Assembly: GCA_963798455.1 (NCBI GenBank) | Contig: CAWCTD010000003.1 | Span: forward strand, 2,294,001-2,358,000 | DNA: 64,000 nucleotides | From: CAWCTD01 sp963798455 | Lineage (GTDB): Bacteria; Acidobacteriota; Terriglobia; Bryobacterales; Bryobacteraceae | Direction: 5' to 3' | Shown here: in pieces, positions 27,191 to 35,950 of the stretch | How the letters are laid out: every line of letters starts with the position of its first letter | How positions within the stretch are numbered: position 1 is the stretch's first letter | Position numbers and translations under genes: made by a program | The notes under the pieces: generated by a model | Told to the model about the DNA's origin: nothing | Database searches by the model: none | What the model saw: only the letters and a program-made list of their open reading frames with translations

Positions 27191-27466
27191 CTACAAGCTC
27201 CAGCCGTTTTTTCGGATCACCGCCTTCAGCGCTTCGCGGTCCAGACTGAGATCCGCCACCAACTTCTTCAACTCGCCGTTCTCCCGCTCCAGTTCCCGCA
27301 AACGCCGGGCTTCACTCACATCCAACCCGCCGTACTTACTCTTCCAGGTGTAGATCGTCGCCTCGCTCACACCCAGGTCCCGAGCCAGATCCGCTACCTT
27401 GCGGCCGGCCTCCATCTGCTTCAGCACACCGATGATCTTCTCTTCGGTGTAGCGGCTCTTCTTCAT
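27191..27466 (-). CDS. IS3-family transposase OrfA (HTH_Tnp_1)
   Basis: A 91-residue protein with an HTH (EKIIGVLKQMEAGRKVADLA...VSEATIYTWKSKY) and a C-terminal leucine-zipper-like coil (RRLRELERENGELKKLVADL). It binds the IS ends. Near its 3' end lies an A-AAA-AAC heptamer in the correct register. Confidence 0.92.
   Translation of the reverse strand: MKKSRYTEEKIIGVLKQMEAGRKVADLARDLGVSEATIYTWKSKYGGLDVSEARRLRELERENGELKKLVADLSLDREALKAVIRKNGWSL
27206..27212 (-). promoter_or_regulatory. A-AAA-AAC slippery site for -1 frameshifting between orfA and orfB
   Basis: In the orfA frame the codons are CGA AAA AAC GGC. Slipping back one base at AAA AAC continues as CGG CTG GAG CTT and enters the orfB frame without a stop. 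This is the classical IS3-family programmed frameshift arrangement, giving the active OrfAB transposase. Confidence 0.8.
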
Positions 27467-28738
27467 CTCGAAGCTCCTCTCCCTTTCTGGAGCTTCTCAA
27501 TTATCCCTGGTGTAGTTTACGGGGGGCAGGTCAAGTCCCCGACGCCCTGCTCGGTCGGCCAGGCCTACGCGCCGAAGTGCTACCCGCATAATCGCCATCA
27601 GGTTGTTCTCAGCAGCAAACGGTTCGAATGGTGCACAGTGGCGAAGAAAGACGGTGCGGTTCGTTGAAGCTGGGCGCCCGTCGCGCAAGTATGCGCTGAG
27701 TGCGTCTGCGACGTCAGGCAGGAGCGGGAGTACAAGGGGTCTGCCAGTTTTCACTTGCCGGACATCAATGCGTGCCCCGCGCCAGTCGATCTCGTCGAGG
27801 GTCAGTTGTCGAATATCAGAGGGGCGCAACCCGTAACGTGCGGCCAGCAAGAGGATCGCATAGTCGCGGCGGCCAAGCGGCGTTGATCGGTCCACCGCGG
27901 CCAGGATCCGATCCACGTCTGATTGGCTGAGCACGTCTGGAAGGCCAACGTACCGATACTGTCGGGGTCGTGGGATTGCCTCACCCAGGGAAGTGGAGAG
28001 CCAGCCCTGTGCGGCGGCCCAGCGAAAGAAGACTCGCAGAGTGCAGCCATACGAGCGCCGGGGCACGCCCTGTCCCGCGTTCTCATAGAACTCACGAACG
28101 TGCCGAGGTGCAATCCCACCGAGTTGTCTGATGCCAGCGCTCTCCAGGTACTGGGCGAACGCCGACAGCTTTTGGATGTACTTCCTTGCCGTCTTCTGCG
28201 CCAGGCCGCGATGCGCTCGTACAAACTGCAGATATGGTGTCAGGATCGGATCGAACCAAGCCGGGGTAGAAGGAGGCGAGCCAACACGCCGGCGAAACCG
28301 TCCTCTTTCGTCGGCCTCGAGAAAGATCCTGACCGAGGCCCGCAGGACGCGGGATCGGCTGGCACTTCTGCCTGCGACGCGCTGGGCCACGTAGTGCCGT
28401 ACTGTATCGGTGCCCGTCGCCGGCAAGAGTGAGCTTCCGTTCTTGTCGAGATGAAGAGAGAAGCGCAGCCATTCATGGAGATGCTGACGGATCACCTCGC
28501 TGGCGTAGCGCAGATCCAGCAGACTGCTCCCAACGTGGTCGATACGCTCCTTGTGTGGGGACGTTCGATACCGCTCGCGATCGTCACCCGAGAACCAGTT
28601 TGAAAACATCGTAACTCCCTTCACGAAGTGAAATCAGGGGGGGAGGGGAACTACGATATCTTCGACGACGGGCGTTATGGAAAGCACCAACGGGACAATC
28701 ATCGCGTCCAGTGCTCGAAGCGTCCATCTGGCAACGCA

Positions 28739-28774
28739 CTTCTCACCATGACGCGGAACTCACCATAATCTTCG
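28739..28774 (-). repeat. 36-bp terminal inverted repeat of the RIT element, right copy
   Basis: Exact complement of 24008-24043. Its outer CGAAGA overlaps the istA target sequence, consistent with a 6-bp recombination spacer shared by element and target. Confidence 0.9.
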
Positions 28775-29240
28775 CCGGGAGGTGTCTCGATCACCACACG
28801 GGCTTCCGGCGGCCTGGAACCACGGAGCTTGCCGACGAAGCGCTTGACGCTCTGGTAGGCCCCACGGAAGCCGTGATCGTCCACCAGGTCCTGCCAGATG
28901 GCCTTGGCATTGCGGCCCTGGCCGAGCCAGATCTCGATCACCTCCCGGTAGGGTTCGCAGGCACTGGCTGTGGGACTGCGCCCCGGCGCCGGCTCAGGTT
29001 CGGGGGCCGGGACGGGGGCCGCTGCTGTGCCAGAGTCGGGGTCACCTCTTTGGCCGGTTTTGCCGGCACCTGCCGTCCCCACCTGCCCAGTGACCGGGGC
29101 TCGATCCCGGAGGCCCGCAGGTACGCTGCCGCGGTCTCGCGGCGCACGCCGGTAGCCCGTTGGATATGCCGGAGCGTCCATCCCAGCCGCCCCAAGGCGA
29201 TGATCTGTTGTTTCTTTTCTTCGCTCAAGACATTGCTCAT
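28774..29240 (-). pseudogene. istA: IS21-family transposase IstA, N-terminal part
   Basis: ATG 29240 begins an HTH segment (EEKKQQIIALGRLGWTLRHIQ, TGVRRETAAAYLRASG). A one-base shift at a short C run near 29040 passes to PDSGTAAAPVPAPEPEP. The text then continues with EVIEIWLGQGRNAKAIWQDL and VIETPPGE up to the RIT junction. So this copy has both an indel and an insertion. Confidence 0.82.
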
Positions 29241-29343
29241 CTCGACGGAGGGTAAGCCTCACGTCGTGGTCCATGTCCTGAGTCAGCTCCGTTGGCCGGT
29301 TTTCAGGTGACCCTCAATGGCCGGTTTTGGGTGTCCCCCGAGG

Positions 29344-29523
29344 CTGAAGTACCTGCAATTGAAATCGGCGTCCTCCTGGTCGCTGTCGACTCTGGCCGCG
29401 CTCCTGCGGCAACCATTGTTCTTCTATCGCATTCTGTGGGCGTGGCTGGACGACCCTTTTCAGGCCCCGCCAGCTCTGGCCGGGGTACACGACGACCCGC
29501 AGCAACTCGCGATCGCGTGGTAG
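29344..29523 (+). pseudogene. IS4-family transposase, C-terminal part
   Basis: LKYLQLKSASSWSLSTLAALLRQ, LFFYRILWAWLDDPF and a final LAIAW match the C-terminus of IS4 transposases. The segment continues exactly where the 20073 fragment stops, after the CTGAAG duplication. It was separated from it by the IS21-like insertion. Confidence 0.82.
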
Positions 29524-29602
29524 GCCCAGTTGGACAGCAGAAAACGGGCCAAAGGGAGCGGCATTGATTTCAGGGGGCATGTGACCCGGTAATTTGGACA
29601 GC

Positions 29603-29986
29603 TGCTTGAAAGGACGCCGGGAGGTGCTTACTTCGGCCTGGATCGAAGCGCCGTCGCGCGACCAGGATCAGTGTTGGATTATGCCCACGTTTTCAATGGG
29701 CGGAAAGCGGTCACACATCCAATTTGGACGCGAGTGATTCGACATTACGTATCTGGGTTCCTCTCGGGGAGCCAATTCAAGTCCTTTCTCTTCAACGCAC
29801 CCCCTACTGAACACGCCAGGTGCGGCGCTGCGCCCAAGCCAGGGTGAAATCTGGATCTACCCGTCCTTAGCCGCCGGACTCCCCCCAGAATCCCCCCAGT
29901 GCGTCGCCAAGCGCCAACGAGGAACTGGGCCAGGAGGAAGTGCGGCGTCGGGCCTTCAGATGAGCCCCAGAACGCCGACGAGCTAA
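29603..29986. other. intergenic DNA with a dispersed repeat copy
   Basis: No gene is supported. About 29745-29825 holds one copy of a dispersed sequence (core GAGCCAATTCAAGTCCTTTC) that recurs at 34908-34972 and partly at 31005-31045. Confidence 0.45.
29745..29825. repeat. dispersed repeat, copy A
   Basis: The segment GGAGCCAATTCAAGTCC followed by CTTCAACGCACCCC and AACACGCCAG matches copy B at 34908-34972 with few differences. Its left part, CGTATCTG...CTC.GGGGAGCCAATT, also matches copy C at 31005-31045. Confidence 0.55.
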
Positions 29987-30295
29987 TCAGGCCACCCGGC
30001 GCGGTTTCACTTGAGAGTCGATCAACACGGCCGAGGCGTCCAATGCCACCTCGATGTCGTAGTTGGTCTGCAGATTGATCCAAAACTGAGGGCTCGTGCC
30101 GAAATATCGCGACAGACGCAATGCGGTATCCGCCGTAATGGATCGCCGGCCGTGCGCAATGTCGTTGATTCGAGTCACCGGCACATGGAGTTCTATCGCG
30201 AGGCGATTTGCGCTGAGCCCAAGAGGCGCCAAGAAGTCCTCGCGTAGCGTTGCGCCGGGATGAATCGGTGGGAGCTTTGCAGATTTCTTCGCCAT
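29987..30295 (-). CDS. higA: HigA-family antitoxin (XRE-type HTH)
   Basis: A 102-residue protein: IHPGATLREDFLAPLGLSANRLA is the characteristic HigA start, followed by HTH (VPVTRINDIAHGRRSIT) and ALRLSRYFGTSPQFWINLQ. ATG 30295 has TGAGGA just upstream and starts 7 bp after the toxin stop. It neutralises HigB and probably represses the operon. Confidence 0.93.
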   Translation of the reverse strand: MAKKSAKLPPIHPGATLREDFLAPLGLSANRLAIELHVPVTRINDIAHGRRSITADTALRLSRYFGTSPQFWINLQTNYDIEVALDASAVLIDSQVKPRRVA

Positions 30296-30302
30296 GATTT
30301 CC

Positions 30303-30581
30303 TCAATGATAGTCCACGATCTCGACCGAGTAGGCGTCACCGTCTTTCCACTCGAAACAGATACGCCAGCGATCGTTGATCCGGATGCTGTACTGCCCCA
30401 ATCGGTCCCCGATCAGGGACTCGAAATGGTTTCCGGGAACTGCTGCGAGGTCGGACAGCGAAGTCGCAGCGTTCACATGATCCAGCTTCCGCTTTGCCAC
30501 GTTTTGAAAACCAGCGTACTTTCGCGTCTGTTCCCGCTGAAACAGCTTGGCCGTATCCTTCGACCGAAACGAGCGGATCAC
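30303..30581 (-). CDS. higB: HigB-family (RelE-like) mRNA interferase toxin
   Basis: A 92-residue protein, MIRSFRSKDTAKLFQ...KRKLDHVNAATSLSDLAAVPG...YSIRINDRWRICFEWKDGDAYSVEIVDYH, a typical HigB-1 ribosome-dependent RNase. GGAG lies 5 nt before the ATG. The toxin-first order with HigA downstream is usual for higBA. Its position at the edge of a mobile nest is typical of accessory DNA. Confidence 0.93.
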   Translation of the reverse strand: MIRSFRSKDTAKLFQREQTRKYAGFQNVAKRKLDHVNAATSLSDLAAVPGNHFESLIGDRLGQYSIRINDRWRICFEWKDGDAYSVEIVDYH

Positions 30582-31194
30582 TTCTCCATGATATGCCGTC
30601 TGGCATTGAATGGCAAGCGGTAAAACATGCCGGGCTCCGTCCTCAATGCGGCACCGGCCACCGCGTAGTGCCTAAGAGCTGGATCTGCTTCAGATCATGC
30701 AGGTTGCAGAGCCCGCTGCAACGGTCTTGGCTGCTGTCCTGGCCCATGCGCCGGACCTTCGACCGCTTCGACTCCGGCTGATGTCCGTCTCCGGCTGGGT
30801 CGTGCTCGGTGACGAGAGTGCACTGGAGCAGCGGCTTGAACGCTTGAATGCCAAGAGGACGAAGTGTCGCCCGGCCGACGCCGGGGAGCCATTCGGCAAC
30901 GCTATCCCGCCGGCGAGACGTCCATTCGAGACGAACGCATTTCCGAATTCCCCCGCTTGGTTAACAGGCTGGAGAATCCTCGTTTAGCGGAATTCTCCAA
31001 TCGAGAGTTCGTATCTGCGTGTCTCTTGGGGAGCCAATTTCCTCTTGGCAGTCCAAGCCAGACGTTCCCGTTAACCACGAATCGCACAGCCCTCATCGAG
31101 CCGATGTTGCCGCCGGCCCAAGATGCACTTGCGTTGGAGCACGCACGGCTGCATAATAGGTCTATAAAGTTGACCTTTTATGCCAGGGTCTCCC
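30582..31194. other. intergenic region upstream of higB, no gene supported
   Basis: Several short frames are open but show no family or ribosome site. It contains a hairpin-like GGAGAATCC...GGAATTCTCC near 30970-30997 and partial repeat copy C (31005-31045). Confidence 0.4.
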
Positions 31195-32145
31195 TCACCA
31201 CACGAACGGCAGATGGAGCTCTACCAGCTTGCGGAATCGCAAAGTGGCTACTTCCAACGAAGCAGGCGGCCGCTTGGGGTACACGAGCAGCTGTCCTCTC
31301 GCCAGCTGCTGCTCCTGTGCGCGGACCGTACCTTTTCCACCCAGCACTGCTGGGGCCATCTTGCCGGCCCGCGCTTTCGAGCGTTTCGGCTTCGCGGCGG
31401 TGGCCTGGACAGCCCGGTATGGGGGCCGGCGCCGGGAGCGATGTCCAGCCCAAAGAGATTGGACAGGTCTTCGTCACCCAGCACCTTTGCGGCAACCGGC
31501 GCTCTTCTTCGCCTGCGGAAGCGCGTTGCCGGCGCTGGCGATCAGTTCCTTTTCGTTCACGTAGCGCAACCGGAAGAGCAGCTCGGGCTGCTGGTCGAGC
31601 CGAGCGCCGACGCCGTAGAGCACCGCCGCGACGTGCTTGCACATCTCGGCCCAGTCCGGGCAACTGCACGAGAGCTTGATCTCTCGGGCGACGGGAAAAG
31701 CCCGGTCTTCTGCCGGCAGATGCGCTCCATCACGCCTTGGAGAACCGTCCTTGCAGCAGTTCGACCAGCGAATCGATCGCGCCCGCGCAGTCGTCGCAGA
31801 TGGATTTCCAGCGCGCCTTCGCAACCGGCGCGATCTTCACCGCGACCTCGTAAATCTCCGAGCCGCTGACCAGCGCCTTGATCTCGCCGGCGCGCGATCT
31901 GCAGATCGACCACCGATCCGTTGCGCACATAGGTCCGGCCGCGCGGCAGGCGATTCGCGTAGTCGCTGTAGCGTTCCAGGTTCTCGCACCACGCCTTGCC
32001 CCAGAAGGTCTTGGCGATGGTGCGGCCTTCGACGCTCACCGGCGAGACTGGATGGCCCTTCTTGCGCAGCTTCGCCATCTCGCTTGCGGCCTTGCGCCGC
32101 CGCTCGCGCCACCGACACATAGGGTCTCCATCCGCAGTAGTCCAT
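31195..32145 (-). pseudogene. SWIM zinc-finger protein, multiply frameshifted
   Basis: ATG 32145 (MDYCGWRPYV) begins 3 nt after the Snf2 stop. The family order is readable across several frames: KAASEMAKLRKKGHPVSPV, FWGKAWCENLERYSDYANRLP, then EIKALVSGSEIYEV, then the SWIM motif KLSCSCPDWAEMCKHVAAVLYG, then KVLGDEDLSNLFGLDIAPG, with the last frame ending near 31195. At least four indels are needed. SWIM proteins pair with Snf2 helicases in a widespread operon of unclear role in DNA or chromatin transactions. Confidence 0.7.
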
Positions 32146-32148
32146 CGA

Positions 32149-34640
32149 TCACGTCTCCTTCAGCGCCGCGTTCATGTCGAGCGCGACCAGCTTGAGCAGC
32201 TCATCGTCGTTCATTTCGGTCAGCAGCAGCTCGGCGCCGCCTTCCAGCAAGTCCGTCGAGAGCTGCCGCTTCGATTCGATCAGCTGGTCGATCTTCTCCT
32301 CGACCGTGCCGCGGCAGACGAACTTGTGCACCAGCACGTTCTTGCTTCTGGCCGATGCGGAAGGCGCGGTCGGTGGCCTGGTTCTCCACCGCCGGGTTCC
32401 ACCAGCGGTCGAAGTGGACCACGTGCGAGGCGGCCGTCAGGTTCAGGCCCGCGCCGCCGGCCTTGAGCGAGAGCACGAAGAACGGCACGGCTTCGTCTTC
32501 CTGGAAGCGGCGCACCAGTTCCTTGCGCTGCTTCACCGCCGTCTCGCCGTGCAGCACCAGGCCCGGGCGGCCGAAGACCGACCCGAGGAACGCCGCCAGC
32601 GGCTCGGTCATCTCGCGGAACTGGGTGAAGACCAGCACCTTCTCCTGCTTGGCCGCGATCACCTCGGCGATCTCGCGCAGGCGGGCCAACTTGCCGCTGT
32701 CGTCCTCGCTCCAGCCGCCGTCGCCCAGCCACTGCGACGGATGGTTGCAGATCTGCTTGAAGCGCATCAGGAACGCCAGCACCAGGCCCTTGCGCTGGAT
32801 GCCCTCGGCGTCCTCCAGCGCCTCGGCCAGCTCCTCCACCGCCTGCTCGTAGAGCGCGGCCTGCTTGCGGCTGAGCTGGCAGAAGGCCTTCACCTCGGTC
32901 TTGTCCGGCAGATCGGCGATCACGGTCTTGTCGGTCTTCAGCCGCCGCAGAATGTAGGGCCGCACCAGCTCGCGCAGCGGGCCATAGGGATTGTGCGGCC
33001 GTTCGCCAAGGCGCTTGGCGAAGCTGGTGAACTCCTTCGCCGATCCCAGCAGCCCCGGATTGAGGAAGTCGAAGATGGACCACAGATCGCCCAGCCGGTT
33101 CTCGACCGGCGTGCCGGTCAGCGCGAATCGGGCGCGCGCCTTCAGCTCCTTGACGGCGCGCGTCTGCTTGGCGTCCGGGTTCTTGATGGCCTGCGCCTCG
33201 TCCAGGACGACCAGCCGCCAGGCGGCTTCCGCGATCCACGGAACGCGCAGCAGCGAGCCGTAGCTGGTGATCACCAGGTCCACGTCGCGCAGCCGCTCCG
33301 GCGCAACGTCTTGAGCTCGGCCGCCGGAAGCGCGGACGGATGCGCGATGAGCGCCTTCAGACCGGGCGCAAAGCGTTCGATCTCCGCTGCCCAGTTGGCC
33401 AGCAGCGAAGCCGGCGCCACCAGCAGGCTCGGCTGCCGCTGGCCGGCGTTCTGGCGCTTGAGCACGAGCAGCAGCGACAGCACCTGAATGGTCTTGCCCA
33501 AGCCCCATGTCGTCGGCCAGGCAGGCCCCGAGCCCGAGCTTCGCGAGCAGATAGAGCCAGCGCACGCCCACCTGCTGGTAGGGCCGCAGCGTCCCCTTCA
33601 GCGCCGCGCCGGGATCGATTCGCGCCAGCCCCTCCGGGCTGCGCAGACCTTTCAGGGTCTCGGCGAGCCAGGGACCGGCGATCACCTGCGCCCACTCGGT
33701 TCCAGCCTCCGCGGCGGCATCCCCGGCTGCGATCTCGGCGCCGGCGACCAGGCGCATGGCTTCGCCGAAAGCCGAGGCCATCTCGGCGCCGTGCGCTCGC
33801 ACCTCGCGGAAGTGCTCGATCATGCGGCTGAGCTGTTCGCGATCGACCTCGACCCAGCGCCCGCGCACCAGCGCCAGCCCATCGGACTTGCGCCAGCAGC
33901 TCGCGGATCTCGGCGGCGGTCAAGCGCTCGCCGTCGAGCGTGACTTCCATGTGGAAATCGAGCAGCGCGTCCTGGCCGAGTCCCGACGGCGCCTTGCCGC
34001 CGACCGGGGCCGTCACCCGCGGGCGCGGCGGACGATTGGCCCGCCACGTCGCGGGCATGCGGACGACGACCCCGCGCTCTCCAGTTGCGGGACGTCGCGC
34101 AGGAGCTGAATGGCTTCACTGGGCGTCCACCGCAGCGGGTGAAAGATCTCGCCCGCGTCGACCATGGCCTTCAGCCACGGGCAGTTCTCCGCCGCTCGCT
34201 GCACCGGAAGCAGCAGCGACAGCAGACGATCCTTGTTCGCCGCGCCCGCGTACTCGCGCAGAGCCTGCCCAGCGGCAGATGCTGCGCCTTGGCGTGCGCC
34301 GAGAGCCGCGTGGTGTAGGTCGCCAGAAACGCAAAGGGCGACTCCGCATCGTTGCGGTTTTCGGCCAGATTGAAGTGGACGCGGCCGACCAGGTTCCACG
34401 CCGGGTTGCGGCGCTTCAGGAACTCCTGCACGCCGCATTTGGACTCCGCCAGTTCGATGCCGAAGGCGGCGTCCAGTCCCTGCCAGAGGCCGCCGAGGAC
34501 CTGCCGTCAGATCTTCGAGCGACTCACCCAGTTCCCAAAGCCCTCAATCCGCCTCCGGAGGATTGGAGCGCACCGTTTGCGAGGCTGGCGGCGGAATGTC
34601 GCCTTGAGCTCTCCGCTGGTGAGGCCTTCGGGGTCCTGGA
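32149..34640 (-). pseudogene. Snf2/SWI2 helicase partner of the SWIM protein, multiply frameshifted
   Basis: Readable blocks in order: QEFLKRRNPAWNLVGRVHF, LREYAGAANKDRLLSLLLP, LDFHMEVTLDGERLTA, LRPYQQVGVRWLYLLAKLG, then MGKTIQVLSLLLVLKRQ (Walker A), VDLVITSYGSLLR, LVVLDEAQAIKN (DEAQ box), FALTGTPVENRLGDLWSIF, ICNHPSQWLGD, KVLVFTQFREMTEPLAAF, LSLKAGGAGLNLTAA, DRWWNPAVENQATDRAFRIGQ and a C-terminal block ending KET at TGA 32149. At least six frame changes (near 34.49, 34.27, 34.09, 33.89, 33.50, 33.30 and 32.35 kb) separate them. The N-terminus cannot be traced beyond about 34.6 kb. Confidence 0.75.
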
Positions 34641-35220
34641 GGAATTCTACTCGGCTCTCTGATGCCGACCACACGACTCGCCTGCTAACTGCCACCCGCA
34701 GAATGGGCGGATTTGAGTAGACCATTTAGAATCAACCATTTTGCCAGTGTCTCTCCGCTCCAAAATACCCTTTGTTTGACCTGAGTAGAGTTGCAGTCTT
34801 CGCGTGTCGTCGTGCGTGGCCTCCCTGCTTTTCATCATAACTCCGCCACTGTTTTTCGTTATGGATTCTTGGCTGCCAACCTCGCAAAATGAACACTCCG
34901 CGTGCGTCTTTTGTCTTCCGAGCCAATTCAAATCCTTTCGTTTCAACGCACCCCATAGAAAACACGCCAGCTCCGATGCGCCCAGCATCGACCCAAGGCA
35001 ACGTCGCAGAGACTCGTTGAGTGGCACGTTGGTTATGATCGAGATGTTTGGATCGCACGAGCCCGGGAGTACCCTCGAGGGATCAGCCGCTGGTTCACTT
35101 GGCGCGCGACGGAGGACGCGGGAACCTCGCTTGGGGCCGCGATCCCTCGAAAGTGCCTCGGCGAACCACAGCCCCGCGAGCGCGGTTACTCGCCAGTGCG
35201 GATGTTACACTGAGGAAGCC
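34641..35220. other. intergenic region with dispersed repeat copy B
   Basis: No supported gene. The lost 5' end of the helicase gene would lie here. Copy B of the dispersed repeat is at 34908-34972. Confidence 0.45.
34908..34972. repeat. dispersed repeat, copy B
   Basis: CGAGCCAATTCAAATCC followed by TTTCAACGCACCCC and AACACGCCAG parallels 29767-29821, with a few substitutions over roughly 55 bp. Confidence 0.55.
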
Positions 35221-35886
35221 ATGGATTCCTTCCCACCCACCCGCCGGACGCAGGTCCGGCGGTTACCACGGCGCGCTCTTTACGACAAAGCGCAGGTATG
35301 CTCCATCCTAGACGATGGATACATCTGCCACGTCGGCTTCGTCGCCGATGGGCAGCTCTACGTCATCCCCACCTGCTACGCGCGCATGGGAGACCGTCTT
35401 TACATCCACGGATCGGCGGCGAGCCGGATGGTGGGTACGCTTCAGCAGGACGTTGAGGTCTGCATCACGGTGACGCTGGTCGATGGACTCGTGCTGGCGC
35501 GTTCCGCGTCCCATCACTCGATCAACTATCGGTCGGTCGTAGTGCTCGGCAAGGCCCGGCTGGTGACCGATCCGAATGAGAAACTGGAGGCACTGCGCTG
35601 CCTGACGAATCATATCGTGCCCGGCCGCTGGGAGGAGATCCGAAAACCTGACAAGTCCGAACTCGACGGCACCAGTGTCCTGGCAGTTCCGCTTCGGGAG
35701 GTTTCCGCGAAGATGCGTTCGGGCCCGCCCGTCGATGCTGACCAGGATTACTCGCTGCCGGTCTGGGCGGGAGTAGTTCCCCTTCGGACGCTGCTTGGCG
35801 AGCCGGTCTCCGACGAGCGCCTGCTCCCTGGCGTTCCCGCTCTTGACACCGGAAGGTGGACACGGTTTCTAAACGACTCTCGATGA
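35221..35886 (+). CDS. pyridoxamine 5'-phosphate oxidase family (NimA-like) protein
   Basis: A 221-residue FMN-binding split-barrel protein: ILDDGYICHVGFVADGQLYVIP, RLYIHGSAASRMVG, VCITVTLVDGLVLARSASHHSINYRSVVV. This matches the NimA/PNPOx-like branch of flavin-dependent reductases acting on small molecules. The substrate is unknown. ATG 35221 follows TGAGGAAGCC. A longer in-frame start exists far upstream but would run through the repeat and lacks support. Confidence 0.85.
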   Translation: MDSFPPTRRTQVRRLPRRALYDKAQVCSILDDGYICHVGFVADGQLYVIPTCYARMGDRLYIHGSAASRMVGTLQQDVEVCITVTLVDGLVLARSASHHSINYRSVVVLGKARLVTDPNEKLEALRCLTNHIVPGRWEEIRKPDKSELDGTSVLAVPLREVSAKMRSGPPVDADQDYSLPVWAGVVPLRTLLGEPVSDERLLPGVPALDTGRWTRFLNDSR

Positions 35887-35950
35887 AGCGGTCCACTCAC
35901 AGCCACAACTTCCGCGATCCGCGTCAGCAGAGCAGGTGAGGCGTCCTCGC

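Larger units (their letters stand above)
26287..27533 (-). mobile_element. IS3-family (IS407-like) insertion sequence in ritA
   Basis: A 1247-bp element with ends TGACCTGCCCCC at both termini and a 4-bp target duplication AGTC (26283-26286, 27534-27537). The 4-bp duplication and TGACC ends fit the IS407 subgroup. It carries orfA and orfB and is structurally complete. Confidence 0.92.
26111..28609 (-). pseudogene. RIT tyrosine recombinase, first of trio (RitA), split by an IS3 element
   Basis: ATG 28609 has GGGAG 5 nt upstream. The N-terminal part (28609-27534) contains the Arg motif YGLRPSDIRQL. The C-terminal part (26286-26111) contains LYLLRHTLATRLL, LGHASTQTTYGYT and ends EEEVSR at TGA 26111. 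Deleting the IS3 element and one AGTC copy joins them into an exact 416-codon frame. The insertion separates the Arg from the His-Arg-His/Tyr residues, so the enzyme is dead in this copy. Confidence 0.88.
23987..28773 (-). mobile_element. RIT element (recombinases in trio) inserted in istA
   Basis: Three consecutive minus-strand tyrosine recombinases with overlapping starts and stops are bounded by a perfect 36-bp inverted repeat (24008-24043 and 28739-28774). Removal of 4787 bp restores the istA reading frame, and a TCTTC direct repeat (23982-23986, 28769-28773) marks the junctions. After subtracting the 1.25-kb IS3 insert, the RIT is about 3.5 kb, in keeping with known RIT elements. Confidence 0.85.
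20074..29343 (-). mobile_element. IS21-like element carrying a passenger gene, inserted in the IS4 relic
   Basis: The 27-bp ends begin CCTCGGGGG (20074-20100) and recur complemented at 29318-29343. They are flanked by a 6-bp direct repeat CTGAAG (20068-20073, 29344-29349). A second internal copy of the end motif (TGGCCGGTTTT...) lies at 29293-29315, as expected for multiple transposase-binding sites in IS21 ends. The content is a frameshifted exported-protein gene, istB, and istA, which is itself split by a RIT element. Confidence 0.75.
19465..29602 (+). mobile_element. IS4-family relic, outermost shell of a nested element
   Basis: Terminal inverted repeats GCTGTCCAAATTAMCGGG lie at 19465-19482 and, complemented, at 29585-29602, with one mismatch. 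Just inside them lie the 5' and 3' parts of one IS4-type transposase (19622-20073 and 29344-29523), separated by a 9.27-kb insertion. The transposase had already lost its catalytic core. No clear target duplication remains, so this insertion is old. Confidence 0.75.

Noticed and set aside
29745..30083. Open frame of 112 codons next to HigA
   Set aside because: It reads through a dispersed repeat and overlaps the HigA gene; no family or ribosome site.
35048..35220. Upstream extension of the NimA-like protein to a far ATG
   Set aside because: The extension has no homology-like features and passes through repeat DNA; ATG 35221 has a ribosome site and gives the normal family length.
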